From Pseudomonas sp. B28(2017) (GTDB lineage: Bacteria > Pseudomonadota > Gammaproteobacteria > Pseudomonadales > Pseudomonadaceae): a DNA stretch of 64,000 bases. A program made the translations under genes and the position numbers. The stretch is taken from positions 496,001 to 560,000 of the forward strand of contig NZ_NEJH01000002.1 in the NCBI RefSeq assembly GCF_002113025.1, written 5' to 3'. Positions 13,730 to 20,713 of the stretch are shown piece after piece; the first letter of the stretch is position 1; each line of letters opens with the position of its first letter. A model generated the notes under the pieces. It made no database searches, was not told where the DNA came from, and saw only the letters and a list, made by a program, of their open reading frames with translations.

Positions 13730-14380
13730 ATGCAAACTCAAGACCTGATCATCGCCATATGTTCAGCCTCAGCGCTGCTGCTAACGGGTTACTACGTCCG
13801 CAAACTGTTGCTGCAGGTCTTCGATCGGCATTACGCGGCAGGCATTCTTAACCAGAAAATGGAGCATGCCGGTCGCTTCGCCGCGCTAAATGCAGACATC
13901 GCCACGCTAACGCAGCTTCGGAAACACGAAGCCCAGCAACTGGCGGACCTTCGCAACCAGTTGCGCAATGTCAAAGTCACCCCATTCACTTCGAGCGACT
14001 TCAACGATTTGATGGACATCACCCGGTTTCTGACCCTCGCCCTACAGACCTGGAAAGCGCTTCAAGGTACCGAATCCACTCAAGCCCGGGCCGAACAACT
14101 TATCAAACTATCCAGGGCCATGTCCTACCGCGTTTTCCACACGGTTGAGTCAGCAGCAAACCTCAACGCCCAGTCGTTGGACACCCAGCTAATCGAATGG
14201 CTGAACAAGAGCGGCGACCTATATCCCGACATCGAGCAGAGCGCCATCAGCTTCCCACATGTAGCCGATACAGAAGGTTATGCCCACCTGCGCGACGCAC
14301 TGCGCGAAGCCTTCGAACAGGACAAAGCCCGTCAGACGGAAGAGCTGGACATCACGCACCAACCCGGAGCAGCAGCATGA
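13730..14380 (+). CDS. Membrane-anchored coiled-coil phage protein, unknown function
   Basis: The 216-residue product has one N-terminal membrane segment (about residues 6-24, ending in a positively charged YYVRK). A long helical, probably coiled-coil stretch with RFAALNADIATLTQLRKHEA follows, then a soluble C-terminal domain. It should be tethered to the inner membrane with the bulk in the cytoplasm. I do not recognise a family. A single-pass membrane protein expressed from an early lysogenic or early lytic operon could act in superinfection exclusion, but this is only a possibility. Its stop overlaps the DHH gene start as ATGA. Confidence 0.6.
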   Translation: MQTQDLIIAICSASALLLTGYYVRKLLLQVFDRHYAAGILNQKMEHAGRFAALNADIATLTQLRKHEAQQLADLRNQLRNVKVTPFTSSDFNDLMDITRFLTLALQTWKALQGTESTQARAEQLIKLSRAMSYRVFHTVESAANLNAQSLDTQLIEWLNKSGDLYPDIEQSAISFPHVADTEGYAHLRDALREAFEQDKARQTEELDITHQPGAAA

Positions 14381-15396
14381 AAACTACCGTATGCATCTAC
14401 CACGCAAACTGCGCTGACGGTTTCGGCGCCGCCTGGGTTGTTCGTAAAGCTTTAGGACCCGATGTCGAATTCGTACCTGGCGTCTACGGTCAAGAGCCGC
14501 CGGACGTTACCAATAAAGACGTGATTCTCGTCGACTTCAGCTACAAGTACGACGTCCTGGCCAACTTGAGCTGGAAAGCCCACAGCATTATCGTGCTGGA
14601 CCATCACAAAAGTGCCGCTGAAGACCTCTCCCGCTTCCCGCCTTTCCATGCAGGAATTGAACTCGACGGCCGAGCGGACGACGGCTCTGCGCTGCTTGGT
14701 TGGAAATCTGCTCATGACTTCATGAGTCTGCAAAATGCTCCGTCCATTGCCTGCTGCTTCGACATGAACCGCAGCGGCGCAATGCTGGCCTGGGACCATT
14801 TCTTTCCCGACCAAGAGCCCCCGCAACTCCTGCGCCACATCGAGGACCGGGACTTGTGGCTGTTCAAACTGGATGGGACGCGGGAGATTCAGGCCAACCT
14901 GTTCAGCTACCCATACGACTTCGATGTCTGGGACAAGTTGATGGCTGCTGACGTGCTATCGCTGGTATCGGATGGCGCTGCGATCGAGCGTAAACACCAT
15001 AAGGATATCGCCGAGCTGGTTGGGGTGACCAAGCGTAGACAGGTGATCGGCGGCTATGACGTTCCGGTAGCGAGCTTGCCCTATACATTGACCAGCGATG
15101 CGGGCGCCTTGATGGCACAGGGCGAACCTTTTGCTGCGTGTTATTGGGATACACCAACCGGACGAACTTACAGTCTGCGCAGCACTGATGACGGCATAGA
15201 TGTTTCCGAGATCGCCTCGCAATACGGCGGGGGCGGACATCGCAATGCGTCCGGCTTTCGAGTTTCCTTCGATCATTGCCTGGTGACAACACCGAACGGC
15301 TGCGAAAACTGCGCAATGGATCTCGTCACTTGTGATTGCGTCGAGCCGAAGCCGGTGCGCTGGACTGTGAGCCCGAGCGCAAGGAGCAAATCATGA
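14377..15396 (+). CDS. DHH-family phosphoesterase
   Basis: This 339-residue two-domain phosphoesterase belongs to the DHH-DHHA1 superfamily (oligoribonuclease NrnA/RecJ-like). The metal-binding motifs are present: HANCADGFGAAW near residue 9, VDFSYKYD near 51 and the signature LDHH near 75. The DHHA1-type substrate-binding motif GGGGHRNASGF lies near residue 285. A cysteine-rich tail (CENCAMDLVTCDC) is unusual. Relatives degrade short oligonucleotides, pAp or cyclic dinucleotides; the substrate here is unknown. The ATG at 14377 overlaps the upstream stop, and the downstream methyltransferase starts inside the last codons (ATGA at 15393). An earlier in-frame start at 14197 lies deep in the preceding gene. 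Confidence 0.85.
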   Translation: MKTTVCIYHANCADGFGAAWVVRKALGPDVEFVPGVYGQEPPDVTNKDVILVDFSYKYDVLANLSWKAHSIIVLDHHKSAAEDLSRFPPFHAGIELDGRADDGSALLGWKSAHDFMSLQNAPSIACCFDMNRSGAMLAWDHFFPDQEPPQLLRHIEDRDLWLFKLDGTREIQANLFSYPYDFDVWDKLMAADVLSLVSDGAAIERKHHKDIAELVGVTKRRQVIGGYDVPVASLPYTLTSDAGALMAQGEPFAACYWDTPTGRTYSLRSTDDGIDVSEIASQYGGGGHRNASGFRVSFDHCLVTTPNGCENCAMDLVTCDCVEPKPVRWTVSPSARSKS

Positions 15397-17138
15397 CGTC
15401 GATCTTCACGCCCTCCCCAATCGTTACCGCATGCATCACCCAGTTCGGCCTGGACCTGGCCGGCGAGATTCGCGTCGACCTGTTCGCAGGTGGCGGCGGC
15501 GCGACCATGGGCCAAGAAATGGCAACAGGTAAGGCAGTCGACATTGCGATCAACCATAACCCTAAAGCCATCAGCATGCACAAGCGCAACCACCCAGGTG
15601 CAGAGCATTACATTACTGACGTATACGAGGTCTGCCCGCGCAAGGCGACCCGTAACCGCCCGGTCGCGCACTTGCACGCCAGCCCCGAATGCACCCACCA
15701 CAGCCTTGCAGCCGGGGGCCAGGCACGCAGCAGCACCAGCCGCTCACTGTCATGGGTCATCATCAAATGGGCAGGCCAGGTCAGGCCGAGCATGATCACC
15801 ATGGAAAACGTCTGGCAGATCCTGCAGTGGGGGCCGCTGATTGCCAAACGCTGCAAAGTGACTGGCCGGGTGGTCCGCCGTGATGGCAGCGTGGCCGCCC
15901 CTGGCGAGCGGGTTCACGTGCAGGATCAGTACCTAGTGCCAGATCCTAAGCGCAAGGGCCAGACCTGGCGCCGTTTCGTGCAGATCCTCAAAGGCATGGG
16001 CTACGACCTGATGCACGGGAAACTCAAGGCCTGTGACTTCGGCGCCGCAACCACCCGCGAACGGCTGTACATGGTAGCTCGATGCGACGGCAAGCCTCTC
16101 CGCTGGCCGGAGCCGACCCACTTCAAGAACCCAGCGAAGGGGCAGAAGAGATGGCGAACCGCTGCCAGTTGTATCGACTGGTCGATTCCCTGCCCGAGCA
16201 TCTTCCTCAGCAAAGAAGAAGGCCGTGCTGCAGGCGTCCGACGCCCGCTGGTGAACAAAACCATGGAGCGCGTCCGCAAAGGCGCACGCCGCTATGTGAT
16301 CGAACATGCAGACCCCTTCATCGTCAGCGTTAACCACTCAGGCGATGATTTGGCTCGCTGCCAATCCGTGCAGGACCCAACCAAGACCATCACTGGCGCG
16401 CACGGCTTCGCACTGGTAACACCACAACTGGCGCCCTTCCTCACCGAACATGCCAACGCGACCACCCAGCGCACCATGCCCGTCGACGCACCACTGGGCA
16501 CCATCTGCGCCCAAGTCAAGGGTGGGCATTTCGCGCTGGCCGTGGCCTACATCGCGCAGCACAACGGAGGCTTCAACGAAACACTGGGGCGACACCCCGA
16601 ACAGCCCCTCACCGCTATCACCACCACGGGCAGCCAACAGCAGCTGGTGACAGCCAATCTACTCACCCTGCGTAAAAACTGCGTGGGCAGCGCGATGGAT
16701 GAGCCGGTATCAACCATCTGTGCCGGCGCCGAGCACCATGCCCTAATCGAGTACTCGCTGGCACCCGAGGCTGAGGAAGGCGCCCTGCGCGTGGCAGCGT
16801 TTCTGATGGGGTACTACGGCTCTGACAACATCTACGACCTGCGCGACCCAGCCGCCACCATCACAACGCGGGATCGGCTGGCCCTGGTTACCGTGGTTAT
16901 CAGGGGCATGCCGTATGTGATCGTCGACATCGGCATGCGCATGCTGACCCCTCGTGAGCTGTACCGCGCCCAAGGCTTCCCCGACAACTACGTCATCGAC
17001 AACGGACACGACGGCGTCAACTTCAGCAAGAAAGACCAGGTGCTGATGGTTGGGAACTCGGTATCACCACAACCGATGGCCGCATTGATTCGGGCCAACA
17101 TGGGCGAGTCCACAATCGAGCAGATGGAGGCAGCATGA
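15393..17138 (+). CDS. DNA cytosine-C5 methyltransferase (orphan, phage type)
   Basis: This is a 581-residue C5-cytosine DNA methyltransferase. Motif I is VDLFAGGGG near residue 28. Motif IV is SPEC with the catalytic cysteine near residue 101, where most relatives have PPC or SPDC. Motif VI is ENV, and motif VIII is DFGAATTRERLY. Motifs IX and X are the ending RMLTPRELYRAQGFP and LMVGNSVSPQP. The target-recognition region contains about five imperfect repeats of a unit like DPxxTIxxxxxxALV between residues 325 and 510. No restriction endonuclease is visible nearby, so it is probably a protective or regulatory orphan enzyme. AAGGAG precedes the ATG, which overlaps the DHH stop. Confidence 0.93.
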   Translation: MTSIFTPSPIVTACITQFGLDLAGEIRVDLFAGGGGATMGQEMATGKAVDIAINHNPKAISMHKRNHPGAEHYITDVYEVCPRKATRNRPVAHLHASPECTHHSLAAGGQARSSTSRSLSWVIIKWAGQVRPSMITMENVWQILQWGPLIAKRCKVTGRVVRRDGSVAAPGERVHVQDQYLVPDPKRKGQTWRRFVQILKGMGYDLMHGKLKACDFGAATTRERLYMVARCDGKPLRWPEPTHFKNPAKGQKRWRTAASCIDWSIPCPSIFLSKEEGRAAGVRRPLVNKTMERVRKGARRYVIEHADPFIVSVNHSGDDLARCQSVQDPTKTITGAHGFALVTPQLAPFLTEHANATTQRTMPVDAPLGTICAQVKGGHFALAVAYIAQHNGGFNETLGRHPEQPLTAITTTGSQQQLVTANLLTLRKNCVGSAMDEPVSTICAGAEHHALIEYSLAPEAEEGALRVAAFLMGYYGSDNIYDLRDPAATITTRDRLALVTVVIRGMPYVIVDIGMRMLTPRELYRAQGFPDNYVIDNGHDGVNFSKKDQVLMVGNSVSPQPMAALIRANMGESTIEQMEAA

Positions 17139-17809
17139 TCGCAATCAAAGAGCGCCCGATTCTATTCAGTGCGCCGATGGTGCGCGCCATCCTCGCAGGT
17201 CACAAGACTGTCACGAGGCGGCCTGTCCGGCACCAGCCTGACGTGTCAGTTACCGACGCCATTCCCCGGCGCAACTTCCCCCATGGACCTGCCACGATCG
17301 ATTGGTACTGGCGGCCCAAGCATGGTCACCTGAATGGCGCGCCAAGCGCCGGTTGGGACTTCAAGTGCCCGTATGGACAGCCCGGCGACCGGCTGTGGGT
17401 ACGCGAGGCGTGGGCAGCTGACGCGCAAGTCGATGCGATATCGCCCCGGGAGCTGAGTCAAGGCGAACCGATTCTGTATCCAGCCGATGGCACAGTACGG
17501 CAAACCGGTTGTTCCATGTTGAAGTCGGGCAGAACTCGCCCATCAATCCACATGCCGCGCTGGGTCAGCCGCATCCTGCTGGAGATCACCGACGTGCGCG
17601 TCGAGCGGCTGCAGGACATCAGCCTTGCTCAAGTGCGCAAGGAGGGGTGCGAAGTTCGCGAGTTCTGGCTGTTCGGGTCCGATGCAGAGGAACGCCAGAA
17701 GATCGGCGCCAGAGTATTCGGCAACCTCTGGGCATCTATCAACGGCGAGGAATCTTGGCGCTCGAACCCGTGGGCCTGGGTGATCGAGTTCAAGCGGGTG
17801 ACGCCATGA
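17135..17809 (+). CDS. ASCH-like domain phage protein
   Basis: The 224-residue product begins with RPILFSAPMVRAILAGHKTVTRRPV, the pattern of phage proteins with an ASCH (PUA-like) fold, and later has GDRLWVREAWA and MPRWVSRILLEITDVRVERL, both typical of that group. ASCH/PUA domains bind RNA or modified bases. Phage copies are sometimes labelled morphogenetic proteins without functional evidence. It is coupled (ATGA) to the methyltransferase upstream and to a small cysteine-containing gene downstream, so a link to modified DNA or RNA is plausible but inferred. Confidence 0.75.
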   Translation: MIAIKERPILFSAPMVRAILAGHKTVTRRPVRHQPDVSVTDAIPRRNFPHGPATIDWYWRPKHGHLNGAPSAGWDFKCPYGQPGDRLWVREAWAADAQVDAISPRELSQGEPILYPADGTVRQTGCSMLKSGRTRPSIHMPRWVSRILLEITDVRVERLQDISLAQVRKEGCEVREFWLFGSDAEERQKIGARVFGNLWASINGEESWRSNPWAWVIEFKRVTP

Positions 17810-17979
17810 CAGCCCTTCGCCGAACAGTACGAATCCGTCGCGGGCAAATGCCGCCTCTCGATTTACAAACCATCTGCGACAAATGTGACTGGTCGCGGGC
17901 CCACGGTAACCACGAACAATGCAGCAAGCAGCGCCAGGCCGAAGGCATCGCGCGCCGTGCACGGGAGCAACAGCAATGA
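17806..17979 (+). CDS. Small phage protein with cysteine motif
   Basis: The 57-residue, very basic product has TICDKCDWSRAHGNHEQCS, which gives a CxxC followed by a histidine and a third cysteine, possibly a small zinc knuckle. The remainder is arginine-rich and probably disordered. It starts at the ATG overlapping the ASCH-like gene's stop and ends overlapping the excisionase start. No family was recognised; coupling on both sides supports it as a real gene. Confidence 0.55.
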   Translation: MTALRRTVRIRRGQMPPLDLQTICDKCDWSRAHGNHEQCSKQRQAEGIARRAREQQQ

Positions 17980-18173
17980 GCCTTCCACGCTGGGTAATGA
18001 TCAACCGCGCCTCCGAACTCACCGGTTACAGCGAAGACGCTATTCGCCACAAAGTGAAGAACGGGACCTGGGCACAAGGCCGGATCTGGCGCAAAACGCC
18101 AGACGGCCGCATCGCTATCAACATGACGGAGTACGACAAGTGGGCCGAGAGCGCACCGCAGGAAGCGGCCTAG
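17976..18173 (+). CDS. Excisionase
   Basis: The 65-residue product matches the small phage excisionase type. LPRWVMINRASELTGYSEDA is a winged-helix recognition unit, followed by IRHKVKNGTWAQGRIWRKTPDGRI and a short C-terminal NMTEYDKW. Excisionases bend attR DNA and direct the integrase toward excision. The gene lies immediately before, and overlaps by 34 bases, the integrase gene, so the two are co-translated. The ATG at 17976 is chosen because the longer frame begins inside the preceding gene. Confidence 0.85.
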   Translation: MSLPRWVMINRASELTGYSEDAIRHKVKNGTWAQGRIWRKTPDGRIAINMTEYDKWAESAPQEAA

Positions 18174-19399
18174 AAGCCGAACTGGCAAAACACAAAGGGA
18201 TCGAGGTACACGGCGGCAACATTCGCGTCGTGTTCATGTGGCGGCGTATCCGCTGCCGCGAATCCCTTGGGCTTCCGGTCACCAAAGCCAACATCAAACA
18301 CGCCGCCCTGCTCAGGGCGGCAATCATTCATGAGATCAAAACCGGGCACTTTGACTACACCCGTCACTTTCCCAACTCGAAGAACGCGACCAACTACAGC
18401 AACGTAAAAGATGAACGACTGTCTGCGTTGATGGATCGATACAAACCACTGAAGGCAGTCGATATCACGCCGATGACCGAGGAAAAGTACGGGTACGCGC
18501 TGGATATCTGCAACGAACTACTGGGGCCTGACCGATTGGCAGGCATCCTGTTACCCGAAGACATCCAGCTGCTCAGGACGCAACTGATCGCCACCCGAGC
18601 GCCTTCCACGGCGAACCATTACCTGGCCACGTTCGCCGGCTTCTTGGCCTGGTGCGAAAACAACAACTACTGCCGTAAAGGTCTGTCCGCCGCGTGCATA
18701 CGGTTTGCGATGATCGGCCGCGAACCGGACCCGCTGACCAAGGGCGAATTTGAACAGTTATTAAAAAAGGGCTGTCTGCATTCGCAGGACTCGGCTGCGA
18801 TCACCCTCGCGGTTTACACAGGACTTCGCCCGGGCGAGCTATGCGCGCTCGCCGTCGAAGACGTCGACCTGATCGCCGGACAGATCAACATCACCAGAGC
18901 AATCACAGCAGACGGTACCTTCAAGGTACCCAAGACCGGAAAAACCCGGGCCGTACTTCTAATGCCACCGGCAGTCGAAGCCTGTAAAACCCTGATGGAC
19001 CTAGTAGCCGACCACGCACCACGCGAGATCGAGGTGTACATGAACCGCCACGAAAGCCGAATGGAGTCAGTCACCCCGCTGCTGTCCCCAACCACACAAG
19101 CCCGAAAGAAAATCATCAACCCCTGGTTTATCCCCACGTCATGGAACACAAAGTGGGCAGCCATTCAAAAGCGTTCGGGGATTCGTCCGCGCCGGCCGTA
19201 CCAGACTCGGCACACCTATGCCTGCTGGTGCCTAACTGCCCGTGGTAACCTTGCGTTCATTGCAAAGCAAATGGGCCATAAGGACTTCACCATGCTTGTC
19301 GAGGTGTACGCCAAATGGATGGACGACGAGTCACCAACCGAGCTTTTGCAAATCTGGCAAGGAATTCAAAGAACTGTCCAGCAACAAGCACAAACGTAG
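18140..19399 (+). CDS. Prophage tyrosine integrase
   Basis: This site-specific recombinase inserts and removes the prophage. The 419-residue product starts at a GTG (18140) with GGAG eight bases upstream; its N-terminus (GRERTAGSG, then GIEVHGGNIRV) fits the arm-binding domain of Pseudomonas phage integrases. A core-binding domain follows at about residues 80-190. The catalytic domain has arginine in TGLRPGEL (near 227), lysine in KTGKTR, the YQTRHT box (near 355), histidine in MGHKD and the nucleophile tyrosine in EVYAKW (near 389). It is the outermost prophage gene on this side, so an attachment site is expected just beyond it. Confidence 0.93.
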   Translation: MGRERTAGSGLEAELAKHKGIEVHGGNIRVVFMWRRIRCRESLGLPVTKANIKHAALLRAAIIHEIKTGHFDYTRHFPNSKNATNYSNVKDERLSALMDRYKPLKAVDITPMTEEKYGYALDICNELLGPDRLAGILLPEDIQLLRTQLIATRAPSTANHYLATFAGFLAWCENNNYCRKGLSAACIRFAMIGREPDPLTKGEFEQLLKKGCLHSQDSAAITLAVYTGLRPGELCALAVEDVDLIAGQINITRAITADGTFKVPKTGKTRAVLLMPPAVEACKTLMDLVADHAPREIEVYMNRHESRMESVTPLLSPTTQARKKIINPWFIPTSWNTKWAAIQKRSGIRPRRPYQTRHTYACWCLTARGNLAFIAKQMGHKDFTMLVEVYAKWMDDESPTELLQIWQGIQRTVQQQAQT

Positions 19400-19442
19400 C
19401 CCGTTCAAACAGTGGAAAGGCGGGAGGCAAGAAGAGAAACCC

Positions 19443-19464
19443 CCGCCGGCGAACCGGCGGTTGT
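19443..19464 (+). terminator. Probable terminator after the integrase gene
   Basis: CCGCCGG-CGAA-CCGGCGG, a seven-base-pair GC stem with a CGAA tetraloop, is followed by TTGTT. The U-tract is weak, but the stem is strong and lies 43 bases after the integrase stop, where the rightward transcript should end and where it meets the convergent toxin gene. Confidence 0.6.
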
Positions 19465-19474
19465 TAGGGGCCTG

Positions 19475-19996
19475 CTATCGCAAGGAAAGCATCATTGTCA
19501 GCGGGGATAAATCTGGGCAGCACTTGAACCCGGCGTGCTTCGCATAGAAGTCGGCGAGCTTATCGTTGAGTGGATGAACCAGAACAGCGGAAGTACCGAC
19601 TGTCTCTGATGCATTCATGCACCGACGGATCGCGTCCTGCAGGAGGTCGATGGAGAATCCGTACCCCTGCGCAACCCCACTCATGCCCATACGACCAAGG
19701 ATCGTTACTGGATGAGCACTAGGCGAGTTCCGCTGATGGCTCTTGGGAACAACGTGTTCCCGCACAATCGATCCGTTGGACAATGTGTAGTAACCGGCAA
19801 CGCGGTTGGTACCGGCGAAGCAAGTGACATAAACCACTGCCAGCTTGTTTTCTTGAGCTTTCCGAGCGGTCTTGTGAAGGTAGTCGTTGATCGACGGCTC
19901 TCCACAGTCGAACTCAGTGAAATCATGAAACTTATTCAGCTTTTCGGGTTTGCTCAGCTCCACCGGTTCGGTCTGGACATCAATTTCTGTAGGCAC
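19475..19996 (-). CDS. GNAT acetyltransferase toxin (TacT/AtaT type)
   Basis: The 173-residue product is a GCN5-related acetyltransferase of the toxin class that acetylates the amino group of aminoacyl-tRNA. The pattern FDCGEPSINDYL near residue 29 is typical of TacT-like proteins. The acetyl-CoA site is in LGRMGMSGVAQGYG (residues 100-113), and the final domain has ADFYAKHAGF with the conserved tyrosine at about 151. It follows a DUF1778-type antitoxin gene and overlaps it by 43 bases, the standard order. It lies between the integrase and mutS, so it may be part of the prophage end or of an older insertion. Confidence 0.87.
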   Translation of the reverse strand: MPTEIDVQTEPVELSKPEKLNKFHDFTEFDCGEPSINDYLHKTARKAQENKLAVVYVTCFAGTNRVAGYYTLSNGSIVREHVVPKSHQRNSPSAHPVTILGRMGMSGVAQGYGFSIDLLQDAIRRCMNASETVGTSAVLVHPLNDKLADFYAKHAGFKCCPDLSPLTMMLSLR

Positions 19997-20238
19997 TTGT
20001 TATTCCTTATTGAGTTGTCATCGAGTGCCTGCTCGAAACGGTCAAATGCTTCATCACTGAGAAGAAACAACTGTCGATCCATGATTACATCCTCGGCCCG
20101 CTTGCAAGCGGCGTCCAAGATAAAGCTGGTTCGATCTGTTCCCAGTAATTCCACTGCCGCGTCAATCAGGCTTCGCTTCTTTGTGTCGACCCGCATATTT
20201 ATTGGCACGGGCTTTTCACGTTCTAGAATTTGGTTCAT
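19954..20238 (-). CDS. TacA-type antitoxin (DUF1778, ribbon-helix-helix)
   Basis: The 94-residue product is the antitoxin of the acetyltransferase pair. Its N-terminal ribbon-helix-helix (PINMRVDTKKRSLIDAAVEL, then TDRTSFILDAA) binds the operon promoter, and the C-terminal LLSDEAFDRFEQALDD segment is the usual toxin-neutralising helix. The ATG at 20238 is chosen because GGAGAAG precedes it. In-frame starts at 20319 and 20307 have no ribosome-binding site and would add a low-complexity charged leader. The expected autoregulated promoter would lie at about 20240-20340. Confidence 0.85.
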   Translation of the reverse strand: MNQILEREKPVPINMRVDTKKRSLIDAAVELLGTDRTSFILDAACKRAEDVIMDRQLFLLSDEAFDRFEQALDDNSIRNNKCLQKLMSRPNRWS

Positions 20239-20713
20239 AGGCTGGTCTTCTCCGGTCTTTGGTTTATTTCTGTTTCTGCGTTCCTCCTTACTAGGATCGT
20301 CGCCCATTGGCGTTGCCATGATTTATGCACATTTTGGTAACCCCTTACTCTCATCTCGCTTTTGGTTATGCCTTAAAAGGCCTGTTTAAGTGGGATAGCG
20401 GAACCCACAAAACAAATGTTATCACTCCGTGTATGCGATGTATAGCTGTGTATGCAAATGACTTACTACAGGGTGAGCCTCAGCAAACGCGTGACATCTG
20501 GCTCATTGCAGCCTGCGAACGCCCGAGCCGCCGTGTTAACCTTGCGTCCATCGCAGAGCGAATGGGCCTCTCTAAGAGTGCTTGAGGTACCTAGTTTTTG
20601 GAGCTCCGCCGATTCCTCGACTAGCCTCGCTGATCCGGTTAGACATTCAAAAACGCGATCCAAAAAGCCCCATTTTTGCCCCACACTTTTGAACGAATCA
20701 TCCTAAGCCACTG
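20239..20713. other. Gene-free junction between the toxin-antitoxin pair and mutS
   Basis: These 475 bases contain no intact gene. The left part should hold the antitoxin promoter (reading left) and is AT-richer than its surroundings. The right part holds the decayed integrase fragment at about 20481-20582 and the short leader of mutS. No clear Shine-Dalgarno sequence is visible before the mutS ATG. No exact long repeat suggesting the attachment core could be identified, since the other prophage end is outside the window. Confidence 0.6.
20481..20582 (+). pseudogene. Remnant of a second tyrosine integrase (C-terminal fragment)
   Basis: In one frame the fragment reads QQTRDIWLIAACERP and then RVNLASIAERMGLSKSA before a stop. 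The last part aligns with the intact integrase (ARGNLAFIAKQMGHKD), and QQTR aligns with its YQTRHT box. At nucleotide level, 28 of 32 bases beginning TAACCTTGCGT match 19246-19277. The catalytic histidine after QMG and the tyrosine are lost, and there is no upstream coding region. It therefore looks like a scar left by a related, now deleted, integrating element at the same locus. Confidence 0.72.

Noticed and set aside
20325..20585. Intact small gene between the toxin-antitoxin pair and mutS
   Set aside because: Only its last third resembles a protein (an integrase C-terminal segment); the rest is unrelated sequence with no ribosome-binding site. It is reported as a pseudogene fragment instead.
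19400..20713. Attachment site core
   Set aside because: The opposite prophage end is outside the window, so no direct repeat can be demonstrated. Any short match chosen here would be arbitrary.
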